Assembly (NCBI RefSeq): GCF_006715635.1
Contig: NZ_VFNP01000002.1
Location: forward strand, 3,224,001-3,288,000
DNA: 64,000 bases
Origin: Streptomyces sp. SLBN-118
GTDB taxonomy: Bacteria; Actinomycetota; Actinomycetes; Streptomycetales; Streptomycetaceae
Reading direction: 5' to 3'
Made by a program: the position numbers and the translations under genes. Positions 41,931-50,395 of this stretch are shown here, in pieces; position 1 is the stretch's first letter; the number at the start of each line of letters is the position of its first letter. The notes under the pieces were generated by a model. It was given only the letters and a program-made list of their open reading frames with translations, was not told where the DNA came from and did not search any database.

Positions 41931-43249
41931 GACTGCTTCCTCCTGGTGATGGTGAAGGTGGTGCAGGTGGTGAGCGCGGCGAGGACCGCGGCGGTGACGA
42001 ATGCGGCGCTGTGGCCGGCCGCTGTCGGGGCGATGGCCGTCATCAGGGCAAGGCCGAGTGCTCCGCCGAGCTGGCGGGTGGTGTTGATCAGGCCCCCGGC
42101 CAGACCGGAGTCGGCGGGCGGCACGTCGTGGGTGGACAGGGCGGTGAGCCGTACGAACGCGGCTCCGAGCCCCGCGCCGATGAGGAGCGAGGGGCCGAGC
42201 AGATCGACGGCGAACGCTCCGTCGTCGGGCGCGCGGGAGAGCCATACGAGTCCGAGGGTGAGGACGGCGAGGGCCGCGGGCGTCCCGGCACGGGCGGACA
42301 GCCTGGGGGCGAGCATCGACCCGGCCACGACGCTCAGCGCGAGCGGGAGTTGGGTGAGCCCCGCCTCCAACGGCCCGTAACCGAGAACCTGTTGCTGGTA
42401 GAGCGGCAGGAAGTAGAACAGCCCGACCCAGACCGCGCCGAGCAGCGTCATGGCGGCATTGGCGACGGTGACCTTGCCCGTACGCAGCAGCCGCGGCGGT
42501 ACGAGGGGAGTCCTGGCCCGCTTCTGCCGTACGGCGAACGCGGCGAGGAGCACCAGGCCCACGGCTCCCGCGAGGGGATTCTTGGCGGTGACGGCGTAGA
42601 CGAGCGCGGTCAGCCCGGCGGTCGACGTGATGGCACCCAGGGTGTCGACCTCGCCTCCCGCGGGCTTGTCGGCGGGGACAAGAACGAGCGTCGCGGCGAG
42701 GGAAAGGGCGGCAACGGGCACGGGGAGAAGAAACACCGCGGGCCAGCCGTACAGCTCGGTGAGCACCCCACTGAGCAGCACCCCGGCCGCCCCGCCCGCC
42801 CCGGAGACCGCACCCCACACACCGAGCGCCCTGCCCCGGCCGGGTCCGGGCGGGAAGACGCCGAGCACGAGCGCGAGCGCGGCGGGCGCGAGGAGTGCCG
42901 CGCCCGCGCCCTGGACGGCGCGGGCCGCGATGAGGACGGGGGCGGACGGGGCGAGACCTGCGGCGAGCGAGGCGAGCGCGAAGACGGCCGTGCCGACGGT
43001 GAACACCCGGCGCCTGCCGAGCAGGTCGGCCAGTCGTCCGCCGAGCAGGAGGAGTGCGCCGAAGGCGAGAACGTAGGCGTTGACGACCCAGGACAGCGCG
43101 GCGGGTGACATGGTCAGGCCGTCCGCGAGGGCGGGGAGCGCGACATTCACGATCGAGGTGCTGAGCACGACCAGGAACTGCGCGGTCGCGAGGGCCGCGA
43201 GGGCGGGGCCCTGTCGTATGCCCGACGGTGCTTCCGTCACGGGTGCCAT
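41927..43249 (-). CDS. MFS exporter of the oxygenase operon
   Basis: A 440-residue MFS protein, shorter than the 14-helix pumps in the window: AQFLVVLSTSIVNVALPAL in helix 1 has Ser in place of the family Asp, and GRLADLLGRRRVF is motif A. About 12-13 helices are predicted by eye. The ATG at 43249 follows GGAGGAGG directly. The gene is first in an operon with the oxygenase and SRPBCC genes and lies downstream of a TetR gene with a palindromic operator between them. Confidence 0.88.
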   Translation of the reverse strand: MAPVTEAPSGIRQGPALAALATAQFLVVLSTSIVNVALPALADGLTMSPAALSWVVNAYVLAFGALLLLGGRLADLLGRRRVFTVGTAVFALASLAAGLAPSAPVLIAARAVQGAGAALLAPAALALVLGVFPPGPGRGRALGVWGAVSGAGGAAGVLLSGVLTELYGWPAVFLLPVPVAALSLAATLVLVPADKPAGGEVDTLGAITSTAGLTALVYAVTAKNPLAGAVGLVLLAAFAVRQKRARTPLVPPRLLRTGKVTVANAAMTLLGAVWVGLFYFLPLYQQQVLGYGPLEAGLTQLPLALSVVAGSMLAPRLSARAGTPAALAVLTLGLVWLSRAPDDGAFAVDLLGPSLLIGAGLGAAFVRLTALSTHDVPPADSGLAGGLINTTRQLGGALGLALMTAIAPTAAGHSAAFVTAAVLAALTTCTTFTITRRKQS

Positions 43250-43266
43250 GCCTCCTCCGAGAGAAA

Positions 43267-43284
43267 GAGTGATCGATCACTCAC
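43267..43284. promoter_or_regulatory. palindromic operator before the MFS gene
   Basis: GAGTGATCGATCACTC (43267-43282) is a perfect 16-bp palindrome 18 bases before the MFS start. Its end reads ACTCAC, the same half-site as in the palindrome upstream of the TetR gene. Confidence 0.65.
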
Positions 43285-43334
43285 TGATTGACCGAAAGGA
43301 AAAGCCGCTCGCGGGGCACGCGGCTTCGTTCTGC

Positions 43335-43901
43335 TCAGTAGTGGCGGACACCCGCAAGCAGGGTCCTGGTCCAGGGCGCATCGACGTCCGTCGCCCCGAT
43401 GGAGACAACGACATTGCACAGGAACCCGGTGGCGAAGAACCGCTGAATGAGCTCGTCGGGCGCACCGGACGCCGACCGCACGTACTCGACGAGCCGTGCG
43501 TACATCCCCTGCACGGCCACCTTGATCGCGGGCTCGCTCGCCGCACAGTTCGCATGCATCAGCACCCTGAGCAGGTCGTCCCGGTCCGCGATGAGATGTG
43601 CGTACGCATCCCCCATCGCATACAGCACATCCGCCGGCTCGGCACTGCCCACCTCGACGACCGCCTCGGCGAGGCGCTCCCGGATCAGCCGCCCGCAGTC
43701 CTCAACGACGGCGACGAACAACGCCTCCTTGTCGGGGAAGAGCCGGTACAGATACGACTGCGAGATCCCCGCGCCCTTGGCGACCTCGGTGGTGGAGGTG
43801 CCGTAGTAGCCCCGCGCCGCGAAGACCCGGGAGGCGGTGGCCAGAACCTCCGCGCGACGGGCATCGGCGGTGGAGAGTTGTCGCGTACTTGTCCTACCCA
43901 T
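43335..43901 (-). CDS. TetR-family transcriptional regulator
   Basis: A 188-residue TetR repressor: helix-turn-helix at about 20-60 (VFAARGYYGTSTTEVAKGAGISQSYLYRLFPDKE, region only), then a ligand domain ending WTRTLLAGVRHY. ATG 43901 is preferred; an extension to 43937 would cover the operator. It is followed on the same strand, after 85 bases, by the MFS, oxygenase and SRPBCC genes. Palindromes sharing ACTCAC stand before both transcription units, so one repressor probably controls both. Confidence 0.88.
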   Translation of the reverse strand: MGRTSTRQLSTADARRAEVLATASRVFAARGYYGTSTTEVAKGAGISQSYLYRLFPDKEALFVAVVEDCGRLIRERLAEAVVEVGSAEPADVLYAMGDAYAHLIADRDDLLRVLMHANCAASEPAIKVAVQGMYARLVEYVRSASGAPDELIQRFFATGFLCNVVVSIGATDVDAPWTRTLLAGVRHY

Positions 43902-43921
43902 GTGAGTAATAGACCACTCAC
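43902..43921. promoter_or_regulatory. palindromic operator before the TetR gene
   Basis: GTGAGT (43902-43907), eight bases, ACTCAC (43916-43921): a perfect inverted repeat touching the TetR start codon. Confidence 0.65.
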
Positions 43922-44108
43922 ACTTTCCCTGTGTCAACCCTCAAGCCCCACACGCTCCGGCAGGACCCGCGCCCCGACCGCACCCGCTCACGCCGCCCCA
44001 GGCCGCACGAAGGCCAACCCCTCTGCGTCCACGGCACCACCGACGACGTCACCGTCCATCCGACGAGGGCCACCGCGGCCCGACGCGGCCGGCGCACCCC
44101 ACGCACAG

Positions 44109-44145
44109 GGGCCGTTCGGAGCCACGGCAGTGGGCCGTTCGGCCC
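44109..44145 (+). promoter_or_regulatory. two DevR/DosR-like sites
   Basis: GGGCCGTTCGGCCC (44132-44145) is a near-perfect palindrome and GGGCCGTTCGGA (44109-44120) is a second half-like copy. The pattern resembles the hypoxia/nitric-oxide response boxes of actinobacterial DevR-type regulators. The rest of the 320-base gap 43902-44221 shows no gene. Confidence 0.45.
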
Positions 44146-44221
44146 CTGCCGAGCAACACTGCCGCTCCCTACCTTTTCGGCCAGTCGAAGTAATTCACGG
44201 CCAATCACAGGGTGGTGAGCG

Positions 44222-44734
44222 ATGAGCTTCACGGACCGCGAGATGTGGGGACTGATCCACGGCATGGTGCTGGGAGCGGTGTTCCTGCTGGGGTTCGCCG
44301 GCGGGCTGGCCGACCTGTACGGGTTGCGAACGGCGCTGGTCACCGGCACAGGCGTCGTCGAGCGAATGCGGCGGCTGAAGATCGGGGTCACGACGATGGC
44401 GGTGGCCGCCTGGGGGACGGTGATCACCGGCACCTGGGTCGTCTACCCCTGGTACCGGGAGAAGGGCCCGGACAGCCCCAAGTCGCAACTGCTGGCCGAT
44501 CCGGAGACCGCCGACTGGCACGAGTTCGCCATGGAGTGGAAGGAACACATCGCCTGGATCAGTCCGATCCTGGCCACCGCTGTCGCCTTCATCGTCCTCT
44601 ACTACGGCAGCACCCTCATCCGTCACGAGCGGGTACGGCGCACCACCATCCTGCTGTTCGTGCTCGCCTTCGCCTTCGCCGCCATCGCCGGGGCGTTCGG
44701 CGCCTTCATCACCAAGGTCGCACCGGTCGAGTAG
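44222..44734 (+). CDS. four-helix membrane protein, unknown
   Basis: A 170-residue integral membrane protein with four helices (about residues 8-30, 52-75, 108-132, 140-162). Histidines sit close to helix ends: LIHGMVLG in helix 1, DWHEFAMEWKEHIAWI before helix 3 and IRHERVRR after it. That pattern would suit b-type haem or metal ligands, which is inference only. GTGGTGAG at 44213-44220 may serve as a weak ribosome site. It is followed after 21 bases by another membrane-protein gene, and both stand at the left edge of the copper/redox module. Confidence 0.75.
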   Translation: MSFTDREMWGLIHGMVLGAVFLLGFAGGLADLYGLRTALVTGTGVVERMRRLKIGVTTMAVAAWGTVITGTWVVYPWYREKGPDSPKSQLLADPETADWHEFAMEWKEHIAWISPILATAVAFIVLYYGSTLIRHERVRRTTILLFVLAFAFAAIAGAFGAFITKVAPVE

Positions 44735-44755
44735 ACCGGAGAGGAAGTGAATGCG

Positions 44756-45160
44756 ATGAACCAGCACGAGGAACATCCGCAACACGCCGACGAGCAACAG
44801 CCCGCACCGGCCCCGGCAACGGGAGTCGGCACGACGGGCGGCGATCGGCCGGAAGGGCCGATCTCGGCCGCCATCATCGCCGCCGGCGTCGGTGCCGTGG
44901 CCCTGGGTCTGTTCACCACCCTGGCCGAGGCCATCAAGGACGTGGCGGACTGGCTGCAGTGGAACGACCGGGTCGGTCCGCTGTCCGGCAAGACCCTCAT
45001 GGCGGTGGCCGTCTGGCTGGTGTCCTGGGTGATTCTCCACCTGGTGCTCAGGAACAAGGAGCACGAGACCAGCCGCGCCCTGACGGTGGCACTGGCGCTG
45101 ATCGGGCTCGGCGTCCTCGGCACCTTCCCGACGTTCTTCCAACTCTTCGCGCCCGAATAG
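44756..45160 (+). CDS. three-helix membrane protein, unknown
   Basis: A 134-residue protein with a hydrophilic His/Gln/Pro-rich N terminus (MNQHEEHPQHADEQQPAPA) and three membrane helices at about 37-58, 77-98 and 105-128. HLVLRNKEHE lies between the last two. The ATG at 44756 follows GGAGAGG at 11 bases; GTG 44747 is too close to that site. It is probably co-transcribed with the preceding gene. No family recognised. Confidence 0.7.
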   Translation: MNQHEEHPQHADEQQPAPAPATGVGTTGGDRPEGPISAAIIAAGVGAVALGLFTTLAEAIKDVADWLQWNDRVGPLSGKTLMAVAVWLVSWVILHLVLRNKEHETSRALTVALALIGLGVLGTFPTFFQLFAPE

Positions 45161-45224
45161 CACGCGCGGCCAGGCGATACCCGGCCGCCGACTACCGTCA
45201 CATCCTTCATGGCCGGAGCGCCGA

Positions 45225-45411
45225 CCGTCGGGTGGACTCGATGACGGGCGCGCCCGCCGCGAGGGCACCGCGGCTGCGTGCCGCGGCGACCATGCGGAGC
45301 GCCGGACGGTCCTTGGTCCCGCCGGGGTTGGCGTCTTCGAGCTTGGCCCAGAAGCCGCGCCCGACGGGGTGAACGGTTCGCCGACCACAGGAAGGGCGTA
45401 TTGCCGACCAT
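45225..45411 (-). pseudogene. cysteine-synthase-like gene relic with frameshifts
   Basis: Three short minus-strand frames in order read MVGNTPFL, then [10 protein letters not shown], then [20 protein letters not shown] followed by [12 protein letters not shown] and IEST. Together they match the start of PLP-dependent cysteine synthase-family proteins (GNTP...W-A-K-L-E-x-x-N-P-G-G-x-K-D-R-P-A). At least two frame changes and loss of everything after the first 60 residues make this a dead fragment. Confidence 0.7.
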
Positions 45412-45436
45412 GCTGGCTGGTGACCGCGCACGTCAT

Positions 45437-45538
45437 CTTGTGCAGGCGTGCGAGGTGATCGGCCTTGTGGTCGGCGTATCCCGGTGCCTGGATATGCAGT
45501 CCGTGGACGTGGCGGTGAGGGGCGGGGGTGGTGGTCAC
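45437..45538 (-). pseudogene. csoR-like 5' fragment coupled to the copper ATPase
   Basis: A GTG at 45538 overlaps the ATPase stop (GTGA). The first 34 residues end [16 protein letters not shown], which resembles the N-terminal helix of CsoR copper repressors (G-Y-x-x-x-K-x-x-x-L-x-R-L). After that the similarity stops, with none of the Cys/His copper ligands, and the sequence runs into the cysteine-synthase relic. It looks like a truncated csoR. Confidence 0.5.
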
Positions 45539-48354
45539 CGCTGTTCGCCTCCTTCGTGCGTGCGGCCTGACGAGGGAGCGGTGTAGCGGCCGGGGTCGGC
45601 GTCGAATGCGGCGGCGCAGTGGGTGGAGCAGAAGTAGTAGGTGCCTGTGGCGGTGTTCCGCGTCTCCGCTGCGGACGCCTTCTCGATGCTCATGCCGCAG
45701 ACGGGGTCCGTGGCCGCGTCGCCGTCAGCGTGCTGCTTGTGGGCATGGTCGTGCGGTGCTGGGTGGTGGTGTTCGGTGGCCGCCGTGCGGCCGGCCGGGG
45801 AACGGTCGGTAGCGGATTCGACGCTGGGCCGGACGTTGGCTGGAGGGGCGTCCGGCAGCGGGGACGTGTGCCAGCGACGGAGCCGGGAGGCGTTGGTGAC
45901 GACGGACAGGGAGCTGAGTGCCATGGCTGCGGCGGCGATGATCGGGCTGAGGCGGATGCCCCAAAGGGGGTAGAGGGCGCCTGCGGCGAGGGGAACGCCG
46001 ACGGCGTTGTAGACCAGGGCGAAGAACAGGTTCTGCCGGATGTTTCGCATGGTGGCGCGCGACAGCCGGATCGCGGTGACGACCCCGCTCAGCGAGCCGG
46101 AGATGAGGGTGATGTCGGCGGCTTCGATGGCTACGTCGGTGCCGGTGCCGATGGCCAGGCCGACGTCGGCGGCGGCCAGGGCGGGGGCGTCGTTGATGCC
46201 GTCGCCGACCATGCCGACGGTGCGGCCTTCGCCCTGCAGGCGGCGGATCTCGTCGGCCTTGTGTTCGGGCAGTACCTCGGCCAGGACTCGGGTGATGCCG
46301 ACCTGGGCGGCGATGGCGGCGGCGGTGCGGGCGTTGTCGCCGGTGAGCATGACGACGTCGACGCCGAGGCGTTGCAGCGCGGCGATGGCGGCGGCGGAGT
46401 CGGCCTTGACGGTGTCCGCAACGGCGAGCACGCCGGCGGGCCGGCCGTCGACCGCAGCGAGGACGGGTGTCTTGCCTGCGGCCGAGAAGCCGGCCGCCAC
46501 GGGGGCCAGGGTGGTGGTGTCGATACCGACGTCGCCCAGCAGCCGGGCGGTGCCGACCAGGACGGCGTGCCCGTCGACGGTGGCCTGGACGCCCTTGCCG
46601 GTGACCGAGTCGAAGCCGGTCGCGGCCTGCCACGCCAGTCCGCGCTCGCGGACGCCGGTGACAATGGCCTGCGCGAGCGGGTGTTCACTGTCGGCCTCGG
46701 CCGCCGCCACCAGCCGCAGCAGTTGTCCCTCGTCGAGGCCGTCGGCTGTGTGGACGTCGGTCAGAACCGGTTTGCCCTCGGTGACGGTGCCGGTCTTGTC
46801 CAGCACTACGGTGTCCAGCTTGTGCGCGGTCTCCAGGGCCTCGGCGGAGCGGATGAGGATGCCGGCCTGGGCGCCCTTGCCGGTACCGACCATGACGGAC
46901 AAAGGGGTGGCCAGTCCCAGCGCGCACGGGCAGGCGATGATCAGTACGGCGACTGCGGAGACCAGGGACAGGGTCAGTGCGGGCGACGGCCCGAGGGTGA
47001 ACCACAGTGCGAAGGTGCCGATCGCGATGGCGATGACCGCGGGCACGAAGTACGCCGACACCGCGTCGGCGAGCCGCTGGATGGGGGCCTTGGACGCCTG
47101 CGCCTGCTGAACCATGCGGATGATCTGGGCGAGCATCGTGTCCGAGCCGACCTTGGCTGCCCGTACCCGCAGGGAGCCGGTGCCGTTGACGGTGGCGCCG
47201 ATGACCGTGTCCCCGGTGTGCTTGGTGACCGGCATCGGCTCACCGGTGACCATCGACTCGTCCACCGCGGACGAGCCGGAGAGAACGTCCGCATCGACGG
47301 GGATCTTCTCCCCGGGCCGGATGACGATCTCGTCCCCGACGGCCACGTCCTCTATTGGGATCTCTGTTTCGGTGCCGTCCCGTATGACACGGGCGGTGCG
47401 GGCCTGCAGGCCGAGCAAGGCCCGGATCGCCTCGCCGGTGCCGGCCTTCGCGCGGGCCTCCAGCAGACGGCCGAGCAGGATCAGGGTGAGGATGACGCCG
47501 ACGGCTTCGAAGTAGACCTCGCGTACGTCTTCCGGCAGCAGGCCGGGGGCGAGGGTGACCAGCAGGCTGTAGCCGTAGGCGGCACTCGTGCCCAGCGTGA
47601 TCAGGGAGTTCATGTCGGCGGCGCGGTGGCGCAGGGTCAGCCAGCCCGTCACATGGATCGGCCAGCCGGTGTAGAACATCACCGGGGTGATCAGAGCCAG
47701 CTGTAGCCAGGGGTTGAGCATCCAGCCCGGGACCCAGTCGGCGCCGAAGAGTTCGTGCGCCATCACAGCGAACAGCACCGGTGCGGTCAGCACCGCACCG
47801 AGCAGCACCCTGTGGGTGAGGTCCTTGATCTCGCCCTGCCGCTCGGCGGCGTCCGCCGCCTCCGCCTCGGCCGCCGTCCGTCCCTCACCTGTCGGCGGCC
47901 CGCCGGCCGAAGCAACAGGGGCGGCTGGAGTTGCGGACGTGGTGCCGTGGGCGTTCGGAGTGGGCGGTGCGGTGCCTTCCGCGGGTTCGACGAGCAGCGT
48001 GCCGTGGATCATGTTCATGCCGCAGGCGAAGCCGAAGGAACCCGGCCGGTCCGGGCTGAGCCGCACGGTGGTTCGCGTGTGGGCGGGCAGGCCCGCGCCG
48101 ATCTTGAGGTCGGGGAAAACCACGCGGGACGTGCACTCGCCGGCCTCCTGCCGGTCGAAGACCAGCTCCACCGGCGTGCCCTGACGGACCTTGATCAGGT
48201 CGGGGCTGTAGCCGCCCCGCACCGTCACCTCCACCCGCTGCACCCCGCCCTCAATCCGGGCGGAACCGGCCCGGCGCGGCCCGAAGAAGAACCAGCCCAG
48301 ACCCGCAATGAGCATCGCGGCGGCCAGGATCACAACGACGTCGAGGGCACTCAT
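45535..48354 (-). CDS. copper P1B-type ATPase with cupredoxin and YHS domains
   Basis: A 939-residue fusion. A single N-terminal helix (residues 4-21) leads to a cupredoxin-like domain (about 30-125) with [11 protein letters not shown] and [14 protein letters not shown], a Cys/Met/His copper site. The ATPase core follows: TGE near 368, CPC near 473 (IIACPCALG), DKTGT near 518, SEHPL near 558 and GDGIND near 715. A His-rich linker ([14 protein letters not shown]) leads to a C-terminal YHS domain, DPVCGM near 883 and [10 protein letters not shown]. The usual N-terminal CxxC heavy-metal domain is missing. It should export copper. ATG 48354 follows AGGGAGG. Confidence 0.92.
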   Translation of the reverse strand: MSALDVVVILAAAMLIAGLGWFFFGPRRAGSARIEGGVQRVEVTVRGGYSPDLIKVRQGTPVELVFDRQEAGECTSRVVFPDLKIGAGLPAHTRTTVRLSPDRPGSFGFACGMNMIHGTLLVEPAEGTAPPTPNAHGTTSATPAAPVASAGGPPTGEGRTAAEAEAADAAERQGEIKDLTHRVLLGAVLTAPVLFAVMAHELFGADWVPGWMLNPWLQLALITPVMFYTGWPIHVTGWLTLRHRAADMNSLITLGTSAAYGYSLLVTLAPGLLPEDVREVYFEAVGVILTLILLGRLLEARAKAGTGEAIRALLGLQARTARVIRDGTETEIPIEDVAVGDEIVIRPGEKIPVDADVLSGSSAVDESMVTGEPMPVTKHTGDTVIGATVNGTGSLRVRAAKVGSDTMLAQIIRMVQQAQASKAPIQRLADAVSAYFVPAVIAIAIGTFALWFTLGPSPALTLSLVSAVAVLIIACPCALGLATPLSVMVGTGKGAQAGILIRSAEALETAHKLDTVVLDKTGTVTEGKPVLTDVHTADGLDEGQLLRLVAAAEADSEHPLAQAIVTGVRERGLAWQAATGFDSVTGKGVQATVDGHAVLVGTARLLGDVGIDTTTLAPVAAGFSAAGKTPVLAAVDGRPAGVLAVADTVKADSAAAIAALQRLGVDVVMLTGDNARTAAAIAAQVGITRVLAEVLPEHKADEIRRLQGEGRTVGMVGDGINDAPALAAADVGLAIGTGTDVAIEAADITLISGSLSGVVTAIRLSRATMRNIRQNLFFALVYNAVGVPLAAGALYPLWGIRLSPIIAAAAMALSSLSVVTNASRLRRWHTSPLPDAPPANVRPSVESATDRSPAGRTAATEHHHPAPHDHAHKQHADGDAATDPVCGMSIEKASAAETRNTATGTYYFCSTHCAAAFDADPGRYTAPSSGRTHEGGEQR

Positions 48355-48402
48355 GAGCTGCTGCCTCCCTAGGCGGGTTCGCAATCTCCAGCCTGCGCGC
48401 GT

Positions 48403-48419
48403 CTACCCCTGCCGGGTAG
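48403..48419. promoter_or_regulatory. CsoR-like copper operator
   Basis: CTACCC-CTGCC-GGGTAG is a perfect inverted repeat in the 195-bp gap between the divergent ATPase and SHOCT genes. Streptomyces CsoR boxes have the TACCC-N5-GGGTA form. It could control both directions. Confidence 0.75.
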
Positions 48420-48549
48420 GGGCTGAAGGCCCAGGGTCCTGGACCATCCGGCCCCTGACCGCGGCACACTCCCGGAGGCACGATGCAGGTGGAAAGCAAG
48501 AACCACCCGGGTGCCCCGCTGGGTACCCCGCCAAGGCAGGAGAGTGGCG

Positions 48550-48819
48550 ATGATGTTCTGGTACGACCACGACGTCGGCGGGTGGGGCTGGTTCGCAATG
48601 TCGGCCGGCATGATCCTTTTCTGGGCGCTGATCATCACCGTCGCGGTGCTGCTGTTCCGCGCTCTGAACCACCCGCACCAACACGAACACACGCACACCC
48701 CCACCACGCCCACACCGGAAGACATCCTCCGTGACCGGCTGGCCCGTGGGGAGATCGACGAAGAGGAGTTCCGGCGCCGCCTGACTGTGCTGCACGCCGG
48801 CCCGCTCACCAAATCCTGA
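48550..48819 (+). CDS. SHOCT-domain small membrane protein
   Basis: An 89-residue protein: MMFWYDHDVGGWGW, one membrane helix (about 15-38), a His/Thr-rich linker (HPHQHEHTHTPTTPT) and a C-terminal SHOCT domain, ILRDRLARGEIDEEEFRRRL. SHOCT domains promote oligomerisation. The His-rich linker may bind metal. AGGAGA lies five to ten bases upstream. It is divergent from the copper ATPase and shares its CsoR-like operator. Confidence 0.85.
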   Translation: MMFWYDHDVGGWGWFAMSAGMILFWALIITVAVLLFRALNHPHQHEHTHTPTTPTPEDILRDRLARGEIDEEEFRRRLTVLHAGPLTKS

Positions 48820-48850
48820 ACACCGCCGCGCTCCGTTGAAGGAGGTCCGT

Positions 48851-49108
48851 ATGAACGACAACAAGCGCAACTACGGCATGTACGCCCTTGCCGCTGCGAT
48901 CGTCGTGGTCGGCGCCCTGATCGTCGGCGCGTCGCTGCAAAGCCTTCTCTGGCTCGCCCTCGTGGCGGCCTGCCCGCTGATGATGTTCTTCATGATGCGC
49001 GGCAGGCACGGCCAGGACATGCACGGCGGCCACGATCAGCACCGCGGCGACCGGGATGAGGACTCGCTGCAGAAGCACGACCACCCCACCGGGCCGGGAC
49101 GGCCCTGA
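48851..49108 (+). CDS. DUF2933-like small membrane protein
   Basis: An 85-residue protein: short basic start, two close membrane segments (about 10-28 and 30-48), then MMRGRHGQDMHGGHDQHRGD, a Met/His-rich tail of the kind found beside copper ATPases. GAAGGAGG stands seven bases before the ATG. It follows the SHOCT gene after 31 bases and is probably in the same operon. Confidence 0.75.
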   Translation: MNDNKRNYGMYALAAAIVVVGALIVGASLQSLLWLALVAACPLMMFFMMRGRHGQDMHGGHDQHRGDRDEDSLQKHDHPTGPGRP

Positions 49109-49139
49109 CCGCCGAGGCCCGGGCAGGGGGGTGAGTGCC

Positions 49140-49423
49140 ATGGCTGTTGTGTCCCTCGCTGGTCGGGTCGGGGAGCTGCGCCTGGCGGGCATCGTCTACG
49201 GCATCACCCGCCTGATCACCCCCGACGAGCCGCCCCACCACCGCCGGCCCGCCCGCGCGGACGGCGCGCCGCACTGGAGGAAGCGGAACGGCGGCTGGTG
49301 GGCCTGCGCCTTCACCACCGGGTCGACGCCGCCGCCTACCAGCGCCGCATGAGCAGCATTGCCCGGGGACAGCGCATAACCGCTGCAGACCCGACCAGTC
49401 CCGTGGGAGGACGTCATGACTGA
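49140..49423 (+). pseudogene. frameshifted small gene with a SHOCT-like tail
   Basis: From ATG 49140 one frame reads AVVSLAGRVGELRLAGIVYGITRLITPDE and then turns to noise. Another frame from about 49274 reads ALEEAERRLVGLRLHHRVDA followed by AAYQRRMSSIARGQ, SHOCT-like, with strong G/C third-position bias, and ends at 49423, overlapping the next start. The two halves look like one gene broken by a frameshift near 49260-49275. This fills the 307-base gap. Confidence 0.45.
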
Positions 49424-50108
49424 CGCCGCATACGGCCTGTGGCCCCTGGTGGTCCTCAACACCCTGCTCTTCGTGGTGTTCGCGGCCAGCTTCTTCCACC
49501 CCAAGTCCAAGCGGGACTGGCGCGCGATGGGCGCCTACAGCGCGTTCCTGGTCGCGCTGTTCACCGAGATGTACGGCATCCCGCTGACCGTCTACCTACT
49601 GGGCAGCTGGCTCGGCTCCAGCTTCCCGCTGCTGAAGGACACCCACGCCGGCGGCCACCTGTGGAACGACCTGACCAACTGGCAGGGCGACCCGCACCTC
49701 AGCCCCTTCCACCTGGCCAGCTACGTCGCCATCGGCACCGGGTTCTGGCTGATCGCCACCGCCTGGAAGCACCTCCATGCCGCCGCCCAGCACGACGAAC
49801 TCGCCACCACCGGCCCGTACGCCTGGGTGCGTCACCCGCAGTACGACGGCTTTCTGCTCATCATGATCGGGTTCCTGCTGCAGTGGCCGACCATCCCGAC
49901 CTTGATCATGTTCCCGGTGCTGGTGTACGTGTATCTGCGCCTGGCCCGTAGCGAAGAACGCGAGGTCGCCGCCCGCTTCGGTGAGCAGTGGACCGCCTAC
50001 GCCGCACTCACACCGGCGTTCTGGCCGAAGCTGAGCCACCGGACACGCCCGCACGGCCAGGCCCCCGGCCGAGCCAGCGGGCCGGAGCAGCCCTCGACGC
50101 GGAGGTGA
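49416..50108 (+). CDS. isoprenylcysteine-carboxyl-methyltransferase-like membrane protein
   Basis: A 230-residue protein with about five membrane helices. The C-terminal part carries LATTGPYAWVRHPQYDGFLL (about residues 128-147) and LARSEEREVAARFGEQW, the S-adenosylmethionine-binding signature of the ICMT/phospholipid-methyltransferase (PEMT-like) family. A bacterial member would methylate a lipid or small hydrophobic molecule. ATG 49416 follows GGGAGG. Members of this family often sit beside copper-resistance genes; the reason is not known. Confidence 0.85.
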   Translation: MTDAAYGLWPLVVLNTLLFVVFAASFFHPKSKRDWRAMGAYSAFLVALFTEMYGIPLTVYLLGSWLGSSFPLLKDTHAGGHLWNDLTNWQGDPHLSPFHLASYVAIGTGFWLIATAWKHLHAAAQHDELATTGPYAWVRHPQYDGFLLIMIGFLLQWPTIPTLIMFPVLVYVYLRLARSEEREVAARFGEQWTAYAALTPAFWPKLSHRTRPHGQAPGRASGPEQPSTRR

Positions 50109-50113
50109 GCGCG

Positions 50114-50395
50114 ATGACGGCGCTGACCTGGCTTCTGATCGCCGTCGGCCTTGTGACCGTCGCGGTCTGCGCCGCCCAAGTGCACCGTCGGCACGGACCT
50201 TCCCGGGGGGCCGCCCAGACTTTGCCGATTGCCGGTGTGCTCTCCCTGCCCGCGCTCCTGGTCGACGACGCCCCGGCGGCGGCCTGGGGCCTGTGGGGCG
50301 CCACCGCCATCGCCGCTGCCCTGACCTGGGCCGTCGCCGACACCCTGCGCAACGCACCCGGCCGGGTGCGGCATACGGCCCGGAGGACACGATGA
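50114..50395 (+). CDS. small membrane protein ahead of an ABC exporter
   Basis: A 93-residue protein with three hydrophobic segments (about 3-20, 34-50 and 55-75) and an arginine-rich end. GGAGGTGAG gives a perfect ribosome site. Its stop overlaps the ATG of the ABC ATPase (ATGA), so it is coupled to the transporter and may be an accessory subunit. No family recognised. Confidence 0.7.
   Translation: MTALTWLLIAVGLVTVAVCAAQVHRRHGPSRGAAQTLPIAGVLSLPALLVDDAPAAAWGLWGATAIAAALTWAVADTLRNAPGRVRHTARRTR

Noticed and set aside
40503..43280. A single 925-residue fusion of transporter and carotenoid oxygenase
   Set aside because: The first half is out of frame with the MFS protein. The oxygenase has its own AGGAGG and ATG at 41930, overlapping the MFS stop.
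45619..47706. Long Gly/Asp-rich plus-strand frame opposite the copper ATPase
   Set aside because: Antisense of a gene with all P-type ATPase motifs.
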